The notes below the pieces were generated by a model. The model was not told the DNA's origin. It worked only from the letters and a program-made list of their open reading frames with translations, and ran no database searches. Shown in pieces: positions 15,621 through 23,901 of a stretch of 52,418 nucleotides of DNA (position 1 is its first letter; each line of letters opens with the position of its first letter). The DNA is from Eudoraea sp. (lineage in GTDB: Bacteria > Bacteroidota > Bacteroidia > Flavobacteriales > Flavobacteriaceae): the NCBI GenBank assembly GCA_024639765.1, contig JAHEHU010000009.1, forward strand, positions 1-52,418, written 5' to 3'. The position numbers and the translations under genes were made by a program.

Positions 15621-17597
15621 TTAATAGGCTAGTAATTCTGTTAGCACCTCTTGTATACGGCCTTTTGGCAGGTATTGTTCTTCCAATTGCCTGGCAAATG
15701 GAATGGGTGTTTCCAAACTCCCAACGCGTCTTATTGGAGCATCTAAAAATTCAAAGCACTGTTCCATTACCATAGATGCAATATCACTGGCAACCCCCCC
15801 AAACAGACTGTCCTCCTGAACAATCATGCACTTGCCGGTCTTTTTTACTGACGTATATACGGCGTCCATATCCAAAGGCTGTAAGGTTCTAAGATCAATC
15901 AGATCTGCCGCAATATCCGGATTTGCTTCTAAAATTTCCAGGACCCAATGTACCCCGGCACCATAGGTAACGATCGTCAGCGACTCTCCGGTTTGTAGGA
16001 TACTTGCCTTCCCAAAAGGTAACGTATAATAATCTTCAGGCACATCCTGATACAAACTTCTGTATAAAGCCTTATGTTCAAAGAACAGTACAGGGTTAGG
16101 GTCATTTATGGCTGTTGCCAAAAGTCCTTTGGCATCATAAGGAAAAGCAGGATAGGCGATCTTAAGACCTGGTGTTTTGGTGAACCACGCTTCATTGGTC
16201 TGTGAATGAAAAGGTCCGGCCCCTACTCCTGCCCCGCAGGGCATCCTGATAACCACATCTGCCGGTTCGTTCCATCGGTAATGTACTTTGGCGAGATAAT
16301 TTACAATAGGATTAAATCCGCTGCTGACAAAATCTGCAAATTGCATCTCCACCACCGCCTTCATTTTATTTATAGACAACCCCATTGCGGCAGAAACAAT
16401 ACCAGATTCACAAATAGGGGTATTTCTTACCCGTTCTGTTCCAAATTGTTCTACAAAACCCTCGGTAATTTTAAAAACACCCCCATAATCTGCAATATCC
16501 TGACCTAACAAAACCAGGTTTGGGTGTTTCTCCATAGATTGTCGTAATCCTTGTGAGATGGCATCCACCAAACGAATATTTAATACCTCTTTAGTCTCCT
16601 TAACTTCTTGATATATAAAGTTTTTATATACATCATTTAGCTCATTAGTTTCAGTACTATGAACAATATCTTCACTAAACGCCAGTTGCAGATTTTCGTC
16701 TATTTCGTGAATGAAGTTTTTCTTTATGGTTACTTCTTCCTCCTCAGAAAGGATCTTTTGATTCCTGAGGTATTCAACATAATTTTCAATGGGATCTTTC
16801 GCAGCCCAGGTATCCAGTAATTGTTGAGGAACATATTTTGTGCCACTGGCTTCTTCATGCCCTCTCATGCGAAAGGTTTTAAATTCGAGTAATACCGGTC
16901 GTGGTCTTTGACGCACACTTTTACTTAACGCCTTTACCTTGGTGTATACCTCAAGGATATTGTTGCCATCAATGATATAGGATTCAACGCCGTATCCTTT
17001 CCCTTTATCAGCAATGTGCTTACATTTAAATTGTTCACTAGCCGGCGTGGATAAACCATACCCATTATTTTCAACACAGAACAGTACAGGCAGGTCCCAT
17101 ACGGCGGCAATATTTAATGCTTCATGAAAATCCCCTTCACTGGTGGCGCCTTCCCCTGTAAAAACCGCTGTTACTCTTTTGTTTTTTTGGAGGACATCTG
17201 CAAGTGCAATTCCATCTGCGACCCCTAATTGAGGACCTAAATGAGAGATCATGCCTATGATCTTATGTTCCTGTGTACCAAAATGAAAGCTACGATCTCT
17301 TCCTTTGGTAAAGCCGCTCATTTTGCCCTGCCACTGTGCAAAAAGCCTTTGTAAAGGGACATTACGGGTGGTAAAAACACCTAGATTTCGGTGCATGGGT
17401 AAGATATATTCCTCGGACTCAAGAGACATGGTTACCCCAACGGAAATCGCCTCTTGCCCCATGCCGCTGAACCATTTGGATATTTTGCCCTGCCGAAGGA
17501 GTATCAGCATTTTCTCTTCTATCATTCGCGGCTTGAGCATGGCCTTATAAAGCTCTATAAGGACCTCATCAGTAAGCCCATGGTGTTGAAATTGCAT
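15621..17597 (-). CDS. Branched-chain-type 2-oxoacid dehydrogenase E1, alpha-beta fusion
   Basis: 658 residues. The alpha half (1-320) contains the thiamine-diphosphate motif GEGATSEGDFHEALN...ENNGYGLSTP (148-183), with Glu149 and Asn178; this GEGxxSEGD form is that of branched-chain E1-alpha and not of pyruvate E1. The beta half starts near 338 (IRLVDAISQGLRQSM) and contains GQDIADYGGVFKIT and EMQFADFVSSGFN. It should decarboxylate branched-chain 2-oxoacids and transfer the acyl group to lipoamide of an E2, feeding branched fatty-acid primers and degradation. Fusion of both subunits in one chain is normal for this lineage. No E2 or E3 gene is nearby. Promoter not identified; the divergent oxygenase gene begins 132 nt away. 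Confidence 0.9.
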   Translation of the reverse strand: MQFQHHGLTDEVLIELYKAMLKPRMIEEKMLILLRQGKISKWFSGMGQEAISVGVTMSLESEEYILPMHRNLGVFTTRNVPLQRLFAQWQGKMSGFTKGRDRSFHFGTQEHKIIGMISHLGPQLGVADGIALADVLQKNKRVTAVFTGEGATSEGDFHEALNIAAVWDLPVLFCVENNGYGLSTPASEQFKCKHIADKGKGYGVESYIIDGNNILEVYTKVKALSKSVRQRPRPVLLEFKTFRMRGHEEASGTKYVPQQLLDTWAAKDPIENYVEYLRNQKILSEEEEVTIKKNFIHEIDENLQLAFSEDIVHSTETNELNDVYKNFIYQEVKETKEVLNIRLVDAISQGLRQSMEKHPNLVLLGQDIADYGGVFKITEGFVEQFGTERVRNTPICESGIVSAAMGLSINKMKAVVEMQFADFVSSGFNPIVNYLAKVHYRWNEPADVVIRMPCGAGVGAGPFHSQTNEAWFTKTPGLKIAYPAFPYDAKGLLATAINDPNPVLFFEHKALYRSLYQDVPEDYYTLPFGKASILQTGESLTIVTYGAGVHWVLEILEANPDIAADLIDLRTLQPLDMDAVYTSVKKTGKCMIVQEDSLFGGVASDIASMVMEQCFEFLDAPIRRVGSLETPIPFARQLEEQYLPKGRIQEVLTELLAY

Positions 17598-17698
17598 TAG
17601 TTCTTAAATACGATTAGCATAAATGGATGCAGTAAATGTAGCAAAATTGCTTTGAAGATCTCATTCTAGAGATGAGGCAAATTAGAAAGAGAATTTAG

Positions 17699-17706
17699 TA
17701 ACTTTG
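17699..17706 (+). promoter_or_regulatory. Predicted -7 box of the 2OG-Fe(II) oxygenase gene
   Basis: TAACTTTG matches the Bacteroidota -7 consensus TAnnTTTG exactly and is followed by C, as is common. It ends 23 nt before the ATG at 17730. No good TTG is found at the usual distance upstream. Confidence 0.45.
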
Positions 17707-17729
17707 CTTCTAAGTTAAAAACAACACCT

Positions 17730-18680
17730 ATGGACACCATCCCCAGTGTGGATCTGAGCGATTTTCTTTCAAAAGACCCAGTTAAAAAAGAGCAATTTGT
17801 TAATGACCTGGGAAAGGCTTTTGAAGAAATCGGTTTTGTAGCCCTAAGCGGTCATTTTCTTTCGGAAAGTCTAATAGAGTCGTTATACGCTGAAATTAAA
17901 AAATTCTTTGCCTTACCACAGGAGGTGAAAGACAAATATGAGATAGAAGGAATTGGAGGACAACGAGGATATACGTCCTTTGGGAAAGAACATGCCAAAG
18001 GCAGGAAAGTTGGTGATCTGAAGGAGTTTTGGCACTTTGGTCAATACGTTCAAAACAATCCAACATTGCTGGAAGAATATCCAGCCAATGTGACAGTCAC
18101 TGAATTGCCCGACTTTAACCAGGTAGGTAAGGAAACCTATAAGATGCTCGAAAAAACAGCGCAATATGTTTTGCGGGCTTTGGCACTTCATCTCCATCTG
18201 GAGGAAACGTATTTTGATGAATACATCTATAATGGGAATTCAATTCTTCGGCCAATACATTACCCCCCTATCACAGAAGAACCTAAAAATGCCATACGTG
18301 CTGCGGCTCATGGAGACATCAACTTAATCACCTTGCTGATGGGAGCACATGGCAGGGGATTGCAGGTAATGAATCACAAAGGAGAATGGATCGATGCCAT
18401 AGCCAGTAAGGATCAGTTAATGATAAACGTTGGAGATATGTTGTCTAGATTGTCCAATAATAAATTAAAATCTACGATACATCAGGTAGTAAATCCTCCT
18501 AGGGAGCTTTGGGGTAGTTCCAGGTACTCAATCCCATTTTTCATGCATCCCATTGGGGAGATGTCTCTGAATTGCCTTGAAAATTGCATTGACAAGGAAC
18601 ATCCTAAGTTATTCACGGATATCACTGCGGGCGAATTTCTTAACGAACGCCTTATAGAGCTTGGCCTTATTAAAAAATAA
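17730..18680 (+). CDS. Isopenicillin-N-synthase-family 2-oxoglutarate/Fe(II) oxygenase
   Basis: 316 residues. The N-terminal part IPSVDLSDFLS (4-14) and GFVALSGH (35-42) match the DIOX_N region; the jelly-roll core holds the iron ligands His194 and Asp196 (AAAHGDINLITLL) and His251 (STIHQVV), and the 2OG-binding Arg265 and Ser267 (RYSIPFF). It should oxidise a small molecule using O2, Fe(II) and probably 2-oxoglutarate; the substrate is not predictable. These flavobacterial proteins are often annotated as IPNS-like but have no evident antibiotic link. A SUI1 gene follows after 28 nt and is likely cotranscribed. Confidence 0.9.
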   Translation: MDTIPSVDLSDFLSKDPVKKEQFVNDLGKAFEEIGFVALSGHFLSESLIESLYAEIKKFFALPQEVKDKYEIEGIGGQRGYTSFGKEHAKGRKVGDLKEFWHFGQYVQNNPTLLEEYPANVTVTELPDFNQVGKETYKMLEKTAQYVLRALALHLHLEETYFDEYIYNGNSILRPIHYPPITEEPKNAIRAAAHGDINLITLLMGAHGRGLQVMNHKGEWIDAIASKDQLMINVGDMLSRLSNNKLKSTIHQVVNPPRELWGSSRYSIPFFMHPIGEMSLNCLENCIDKEHPKLFTDITAGEFLNERLIELGLIKK

Positions 18681-18708
18681 GGGGATTTACATTTTTTAAG
18701 ATTATTCT

Positions 18709-19041
18709 ATGGATCTTCAAGACCAATTAAAAAATTTGTTTCCGGATCACCAACCTTCAGAAGAAGCGGATGTGCCAAAAAATGAAAAACCTAAATTCTG
18801 GGTGCAAGACCAGCCTATTCTCTGTAAATATGAGAAACGCAAAGGAAAGCCCATCACCATCCTAGAAGGGTATGAAGGAACAAATGATGATCTAAAGGCA
18901 CTGACCAAGGCATTAAAGACTCTATTGGGCGTAGGCGGAACTTACAAGAACGAACTTATCATTATACAGGGAGATTACCGGGACAAGATCATGTTATTTC
19001 TTAAGGAAAATGGCTTTAAAACCAAACGTGTTGGCGGGTAA
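18709..19041 (+). CDS. SUI1/eIF1-family translation factor (YciH-like)
   Basis: 110 residues. After a charged, likely flexible 45-residue head comes the SUI1 domain: KYEKRKGKPITILEGYEG, LKALTKALKTLLGVGGTYKN and EDD-like IIIQGDYRDKIMLFLKENGF, ending KTKRVGG. This matches bacterial eIF1 homologues such as E. coli YciH, thought to bind the 30S subunit and affect initiation fidelity under stress. Length and motif order are normal. It follows the oxygenase gene closely; whether that pairing has meaning is unknown. Confidence 0.9.
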   Translation: MDLQDQLKNLFPDHQPSEEADVPKNEKPKFWVQDQPILCKYEKRKGKPITILEGYEGTNDDLKALTKALKTLLGVGGTYKNELIIIQGDYRDKIMLFLKENGFKTKRVGG

Positions 19042-19120
19042 TTTTCCTTTGGTTAAACTATAACACCCAAGAACTGACTAGCAAGGATTTAGCCCGAAGA
19101 ATTGTGTTAATTATTTTAAT

Positions 19121-19134
19121 CTTAATCGATTAAG
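19121..19134. promoter_or_regulatory. Perfect 14-bp palindrome upstream of the DUF1835 operon
   Basis: CTTAATCGATTAAG is its own reverse complement. It lies 43 nt before the ATG at 19177 and just upstream of TACATTTA (19138-19145), a one-mismatch match to the -7 consensus. The placement between the expected promoter elements suits an operator, but no regulator is identified. Confidence 0.4.
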
Positions 19135-19176
19135 TGTTACATTTAGTAGCCAGAACCTAAACAACACTTCTTGAGT

Positions 19177-20109
19177 ATGAGCACGCAACTGCATATCACC
19201 AATGGAGATAGTTTCACGAAACGTTTAAAATCTCTGCCATTTAAAGGTGACATCATCACTTGGAGGGAAATGCTGTGTGAGGGAAGGACAGAGACCAATG
19301 TTGGCAGTGAGTCTTTTTGGAAAACACGCTTCGAATTTCTTCATAAGAATTATAATGTAAGCAAATCCTGGTTCATAGAAAAAACACTAAAGGAGTATCG
19401 CAGTCTCTGTAACCACAAACAGCAGGATGAGATCATACTGTGGTTTGAATATGATCTTTTTTGCCAGATCAATATGATCGCTGTATTGAGTTGGTTGAAA
19501 ACACATAGACGCGATGCACAAATATCACTGGTATGTAGCGGAAATGAGGATGGTACGGATAAGTTGTATGGTTTATGTGATATAGATGATGAAAAGATAC
19601 AAACACTATTCAATAAACGCATATTTCTAACGCAGGACGATATAGAATTTGCGGATTATGTATGGCAATTGTATTGTTCCGACAATCCTATTCGTCTCGA
19701 GAATATGTCCGATTTTGAACATTACCATTTCGATTATCTTTCAGACGCCATTAAAGTTCATTTAAAAAGATTTCCAACCATTAAAAACGGTTTGAATGAA
19801 TTAGAGAACAGAATAATGCGATTGGCTGCAGAACAAAAGCCAAAGAACAAAAAAGCACTTATTCATCATATGCTGACCAATCAAGGGTATTACGGCTATG
19901 GGGATACTCAATTTGATCGTATGATCACAAGCCTAAAACCCTTATTTACTACGTTTAACCCTGTGCGCCTCTCTAAAAAGGGGAAAGACATTCTGGAAGG
20001 AAAAACCAGTTTTTATTCGCAGATCAGGGATAATGAATCCTATCTGGGTGGCGCTTTGAAATACAATTTTCTTTACAATGACGAATCTGGGCGGATCCTA
20101 AAATTATAA
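19177..20109 (+). CDS. DUF1835 domain protein
   Basis: 310 residues from the ATG at 19177 (an in-frame TTG two codons earlier is less likely). Opening LHITNGDSFTKRLKSL, then DIITWREMLCEG and the QQDEIILWFEYDLFCQINMIAVLSWL region are the hallmarks of the DUF1835 family. The C-terminal third (KKALIHHMLTNQGYYGYGDTQFDRM...LSKKGKDILEG) looks like a small winged-helix segment, as in related flavobacterial proteins. Molecular function is unknown. It ends one nt before the phosphorylase gene, forming a tight three-gene operon with a nucleoside phosphorylase and a binding-protein-like protein. Confidence 0.82.
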   Translation: MSTQLHITNGDSFTKRLKSLPFKGDIITWREMLCEGRTETNVGSESFWKTRFEFLHKNYNVSKSWFIEKTLKEYRSLCNHKQQDEIILWFEYDLFCQINMIAVLSWLKTHRRDAQISLVCSGNEDGTDKLYGLCDIDDEKIQTLFNKRIFLTQDDIEFADYVWQLYCSDNPIRLENMSDFEHYHFDYLSDAIKVHLKRFPTIKNGLNELENRIMRLAAEQKPKNKKALIHHMLTNQGYYGYGDTQFDRMITSLKPLFTTFNPVRLSKKGKDILEGKTSFYSQIRDNESYLGGALKYNFLYNDESGRILKL

Positions 20110-20110
20110 C

Positions 20111-20983
20111 ATGCAATTAGGGCCATCAGAACTGATCCTTAATGAGGAAGGCAGGATCTATCATTTAAATTTACTCCCAGAAGAACTAGCAGATTGTATT
20201 ATTCTCGTTGGTGACCCGCAGCGCGTTTCTCGTGTTTCACAACACTTCGACTCCTTGGAAATATCCCGGCATAAACGTGAATTCATCACACATACCGGTT
20301 GGCTGAAGGGCAAACGCATTAGTGTTATATCAACAGGCATCGGGACAGATAATATAGATATTGTAATAAATGAATTAGATGCCCTTGTCAATATTGACCT
20401 GGCATCCAGAGAAATAAAAAAGGAAAAACAACAACTAACGTTTATAAGAGTTGGCACTTCAGGCGCTATTCAACCAGAGATCAAAGTGGATTCCTTTTTG
20501 CTAAGTAATTATGCTATTGGGTTCGATAATGTGTTGTATTATTACCAAAGTGAAGCAATACGTTTTCCTGATATTGAAAGAGCCTTTCTTCAGCACAGCC
20601 AATGGGAAACCTATAATTCGCAGCCTTACGTTGTAAAATGTGATGAACAGCTACGTAAACATTTTTTGGATGAAGGCGTGGTCGACGGTTTTACGGGTTC
20701 TAACGTAGGGTTTTACGGACCACAAGGCAGGCATTTAAGGCTCCCCCCAAAGGACCCTTTTTTGAATAAAAAACTAGCCTCATTTTCTTATGAGAATAAA
20801 AAATTGACAAATTTTGAGATGGAGACCTCGGCCATATATGGACTATCAGCTATGATGGGACATAAAGCACTTTCCTTGAATGCAATTATCGCAAATAGGG
20901 CCAGTATGCAATTTTCCAGCCAACCAGCCAGGACCATAGATGAACTCATAGAATGGACATTAAAGAAATTGATCACCCTTTGA
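20111..20983 (+). CDS. Nucleoside phosphorylase (uridine phosphorylase-like)
   Basis: 290 residues. Phosphate-loop VGDPQRVSRVS (33-43), a second GTSGAIQP segment, and the closing NFEMETSAIYGLSAMMGHKA (nucleobase and ribose binding, Met-Glu pair) identify the PNP/UDP phosphorylase superfamily. It should cleave a nucleoside with phosphate to base and ribose-1-phosphate in the cytoplasm; the QxxR uracil-specificity pattern is not clearly seen, so substrate preference is open. It lies one nt after the DUF1835 gene and its last 31 nt overlap the next gene in another frame, indicating coupled translation. Confidence 0.9.
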   Translation: MQLGPSELILNEEGRIYHLNLLPEELADCIILVGDPQRVSRVSQHFDSLEISRHKREFITHTGWLKGKRISVISTGIGTDNIDIVINELDALVNIDLASREIKKEKQQLTFIRVGTSGAIQPEIKVDSFLLSNYAIGFDNVLYYYQSEAIRFPDIERAFLQHSQWETYNSQPYVVKCDEQLRKHFLDEGVVDGFTGSNVGFYGPQGRHLRLPPKDPFLNKKLASFSYENKKLTNFEMETSAIYGLSAMMGHKALSLNAIIANRASMQFSSQPARTIDELIEWTLKKLITL

Positions 20984-21831
20984 AAAAAATTCGAATCGCC
21001 GGAGTCCCTGAACATTTTAATTTTCCCTGGCACATGGCCATGGAAGAGGCCGCTTTTGAAGACCGGGGCATATCTTTAGAATGGATAGACGTTCCAGAGG
21101 GCACCGGAAGAATGTGCAAGCTTTTGGAAGAGCAGGAAACAGATCTTGCTATTATCCTAACTGAGGGAATAATTAAAAGTATTTCGGATGGGAACCCCGC
21201 CAGTATTGTTCAGGAGTACATTAGTTCCCCACTTTTGTGGGGAATTCATGTGGCGGCAAAGAGCAGGTTTCAGGATCTTTCAGAACTTAAAGGGGCGAAA
21301 GCTGCCATTAGCAGATTTGGAAGTGGCAGCCATTTAATGGCTTATGTATTGGCAGAATCGCAGCATTGGAATATAGACGAATTGTCTTTTGAGGTGATAC
21401 ATACACTCTCTGGTGCTGTTAAAGCTTTGGAAAAAGGAGATGCTGATTATTTTATGTGGGAACACTTTACAACCAAACCTTTGGTATTGGACGGTGTCTT
21501 TAGAAGATTGGCAGACTGCCCTACCCCCTGGCCTTGTTTTGTTGTGGCAGCAAATAAAAATTTTCTCGACAATGATGCCGGCGCCGTGAGCCACGTATTG
21601 GAGATAATTAATAGGTATACCAGCGAATTTAAAATGATCCCCAGCATAGACAAAACACTAGCCAACAGGTATAAATTAGATCTGCAAGATATTAGAGATT
21701 GGCTTGGCGTTACCCGTTGGTCTCAAGATCAATTAAGTGGTCAAACAATTGATATAGTGCAAGATAAATTACTTAATTTAAAGTTAATATCTAATAAATT
21801 AAACTCCAAAGAATATCTTACCAGTCTATAG
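20953..21831 (+). CDS. Cytosolic substrate-binding-domain protein (ABC type 2 periplasmic-binding fold)
   Basis: 292 residues. From KKIRIAGVPEHFNFPWHMAM on, the sequence reads as a ThiY/SsuA/TauA-like bilobal binding domain: DLAIILTEGIIKSI, LLWGIHVAAKS, ELKGAKAAISRFGSGSHLMA, GAVKALEKGDADYFMWEHF. There is no signal peptide and no ABC permease or ATPase nearby, so it is probably cytoplasmic. The ATG at 20953 overlaps the phosphorylase by 31 nt; a TTG at 20980, overlapping the phosphorylase TGA and giving MKKIRIAGV, is an alternative start that looks more like relatives. Ligand unknown. Its last 14 nt overlap the 3' end of ung on the other strand. Confidence 0.8.
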   Translation: MDIKEIDHPLKKIRIAGVPEHFNFPWHMAMEEAAFEDRGISLEWIDVPEGTGRMCKLLEEQETDLAIILTEGIIKSISDGNPASIVQEYISSPLLWGIHVAAKSRFQDLSELKGAKAAISRFGSGSHLMAYVLAESQHWNIDELSFEVIHTLSGAVKALEKGDADYFMWEHFTTKPLVLDGVFRRLADCPTPWPCFVVAANKNFLDNDAGAVSHVLEIINRYTSEFKMIPSIDKTLANRYKLDLQDIRDWLGVTRWSQDQLSGQTIDIVQDKLLNLKLISNKLNSKEYLTSL

Positions 21832-22483
21832 GAGAAGAGCCTTGATCGCGTAATATTTTGTTGGTTTTAGAGAAGTGTTTATTGCCAAACCACAATCCCC
21901 TGTTAGCACTTAATGGCGAAGGATGACCGGAGGTTAGTATATGGTGTTTTTCACTATTGATCAGGGGAATCTTTTTTTTTGCATACCCTCCCCATAATAG
22001 AAATACCAATCCTGTTTTTTGTTCTGAAAGCAAGCTGATAACTGCATCTGTAAACGTCTCCCATCCTTTTTTTTGATGACTCCCTGCTTCTCTGGCTCTC
22101 ACGGTAAGGGTTGCATTTATCAATAAGATCCCCTGATCCGCCCATCGTTCTAAATTACCACTCCTGGGATACGGAATCCCAAGATCTGCTTCTATTTCCT
22201 TAAAAATATTTATGAGAGAAGGCGGGTGCGGCACGTTCTCCTTCACTGAAAAGCATAGGCCATTCGCTTGGCCCGGCCCATGATAAGGATCCTGACCTAT
22301 GATAACTACTTTAGTGTTTTCAAATTGGCTATGGTTAAAAGCGGCGAATATCCTATCACCTTTTGGATAACAAGTATATTTTGAATATTCTGTCTTTACA
22401 AATTGAGCGAGGCTTTCAAAGTAGTTTTTAGAAAATTCTTTCCTGAGAAATGGCTTCCAACTTTCATCAATGACAACGTTCAT
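21818..22483 (-). CDS. ung: Uracil-DNA glycosylase, family 1
   Basis: 221 residues, normal for Ung. The water-activating loop is GQDPYHGPGQANGLCFSV with Asp65; the DNA-intercalation loop is TSGHPSPLSANRGLW with His187. FLLWGGYAKKK is the conserved strand before the latter. It removes uracil from DNA as the first step of base-excision repair. Monocistronic by layout; the stop-codon end overlaps the convergent binding-protein gene by 14 nt, so no terminator can lie between them. Confidence 0.97.
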   Translation of the reverse strand: MNVVIDESWKPFLRKEFSKNYFESLAQFVKTEYSKYTCYPKGDRIFAAFNHSQFENTKVVIIGQDPYHGPGQANGLCFSVKENVPHPPSLINIFKEIEADLGIPYPRSGNLERWADQGILLINATLTVRAREAGSHQKKGWETFTDAVISLLSEQKTGLVFLLWGGYAKKKIPLINSEKHHILTSGHPSPLSANRGLWFGNKHFSKTNKILRDQGSSPIDW

Positions 22484-22625
22484 ATTTCTTGTATGCTGAG
22501 TGTGCTGTAAAAATACAAACTGACATCTTTTTCTTTAGTTAATACACATTTAAAAATGTAATTTTAAAGAACAAAATAAGAATGACAAGAGATCTCAACG
22601 AAGAGGTACTACGAGATAATTAGGA

Positions 22626-23684
22626 TCATTTATTCAAATACACTATGTTCTCCAATTGTTGTTCTGCCAGATTATTTTGAATTCCGCGCTGCTTTAAAGC
22701 ATTCAAGTATGCCCTGTGGTACTTGTCGTCGAAATGACTTTGTGCCAGAATTCCCCATTCCATGGCCTTTGAGAGATCATTTTTTAGTTCATAAAGCACA
22801 GCCATATTATGACATGCCATGGCTTTAATTTTGGGTTTTTTATTTGTCGCTTCCAATTGCCATAATCTGGCTGCTTCCAGCCAATCCTCCTTTTGAATAG
22901 CTTCCTTTGCCTGTGCTATCTTCTCGGAGCCTTTAATATATAGTTCCCTTTGAATAGCCTTGCTATATGGTTTCAATCGCATACCGTAGGCATTTCCACT
23001 TCCCCTGCTTCTGAGAAGTACGGAATCTGAACGATCGGTCATGGATCGTAATGCATTCACAGCATCTTCCCCTTTGGCTTGTATTACCAATTCCTCATTG
23101 ATGCGAATTTCATCTAGGACCTTTTTTTCAAAAGGATCATAGATGCGCCAACCGTTTTCAATTAAAGTTTCTAAGGTGATCTCCCGGGCAGAAACGTTAG
23201 TCTTAACGCGCAAGAGATCTATTTCTTCCATGGTCGACTTTTTATTGGTAACACGGGTATCCGTTTCATAAAAAGAAAGGGAGAAGACTGCATCTAGGTT
23301 GTTAGATACGCATAAATCGTTGAGTAACTTCCATGGAATTTCTTCTTTAGAAGTGCTTTTTTTCTGTAAGATCTCAGAGGTGTTTTCTAGAATTAGAATA
23401 GTATCAAAACGTTTGTCTTTCAGCAACACCCCAAAAAGTCCTTCTATAGCTGCTTCTTTCCCTTGCATAGATAACCGTTGATCGGTGGCTGCCACAAGAG
23501 CCTCAAAGGATCCTATTTCCTTGTTCTCAGCTGTTGGTTGAACCTCATTGATGATACCTATACGCTTTATGTCCTTTGCCAGTGTTACCGGGGCCGGCTC
23601 TAAACTATAAACTGTTACCAGGTGGGTGCTTTTACAACCACTGAGTACCATCAATAAAACTATAAATTGGATAATGGAACGCAT
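22626..23684 (-). CDS. DUF6340-like lipoprotein with TPR-like tail
   Basis: 352 residues with a lipoprotein signal ending at Cys17 (IVLLMVLSGCKS). The N-terminal segment HLVTVYSLEPAPVTLAKDIKRIGIINE is the start of the DUF6340 pattern seen in Bacteroidota lipoproteins; a middle domain with ENGWRIYDPFEKKVLDEIRI follows. Residues 255-340 form helical repeats (AKEAIQKEDWLEAARLWQLE, AMACHNMAVLYELKNDLSKA) that resemble TPR. Function unknown; envelope localisation is inferred from the lipobox. It is divergent from mutS2. Confidence 0.75.
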   Translation of the reverse strand: MRSIIQFIVLLMVLSGCKSTHLVTVYSLEPAPVTLAKDIKRIGIINEVQPTAENKEIGSFEALVAATDQRLSMQGKEAAIEGLFGVLLKDKRFDTILILENTSEILQKKSTSKEEIPWKLLNDLCVSNNLDAVFSLSFYETDTRVTNKKSTMEEIDLLRVKTNVSAREITLETLIENGWRIYDPFEKKVLDEIRINEELVIQAKGEDAVNALRSMTDRSDSVLLRSRGSGNAYGMRLKPYSKAIQRELYIKGSEKIAQAKEAIQKEDWLEAARLWQLEATNKKPKIKAMACHNMAVLYELKNDLSKAMEWGILAQSHFDDKYHRAYLNALKQRGIQNNLAEQQLENIVYLNK

Positions 23685-23852
23685 AGTACTACTTACAGAA
23701 TTAGAACTTCCTTAAAATTATAGTACAAGAACAGTAGAACCCCTATTTTTATTGCCCTTAACCTGTCTCCTAGTGGTGAAATACACCTTAAATGATGCGA
23801 AAGCTAAAACTAAGAACATCTATTGCCTTATAAATCCTGCCTATGCGGTATT

Positions 23853-23884
23853 TTGTTAAAAATGGAGGGTAATACCTACCTTTG
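23853..23884 (+). promoter_or_regulatory. Predicted promoter of mutS2
   Basis: TTG (23853-23855), 21 nt, then TACCTTTG (23877-23884), an exact match to the Bacteroidota TTG-N(17-23)-TAnnTTTG promoter. The box ends 17 nt before the ATG at 23902, giving a short leader of roughly ten bases. Confidence 0.6.
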
Positions 23885-23901
23885 CCTTCAGGCAAGTTAT
23901 T

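Noticed and set aside
17730-18680. IPNS-like gene as a sign of beta-lactam biosynthesis
   Set aside because: Only the general 2OG-Fe(II) oxygenase residues are present; no peptide synthetase or other pathway gene lies nearby.
22500-22625. Possible small ORF (13 codons from 22582) upstream of ung
   Set aside because: Too short, no conserved features and no partner gene on the same strand.
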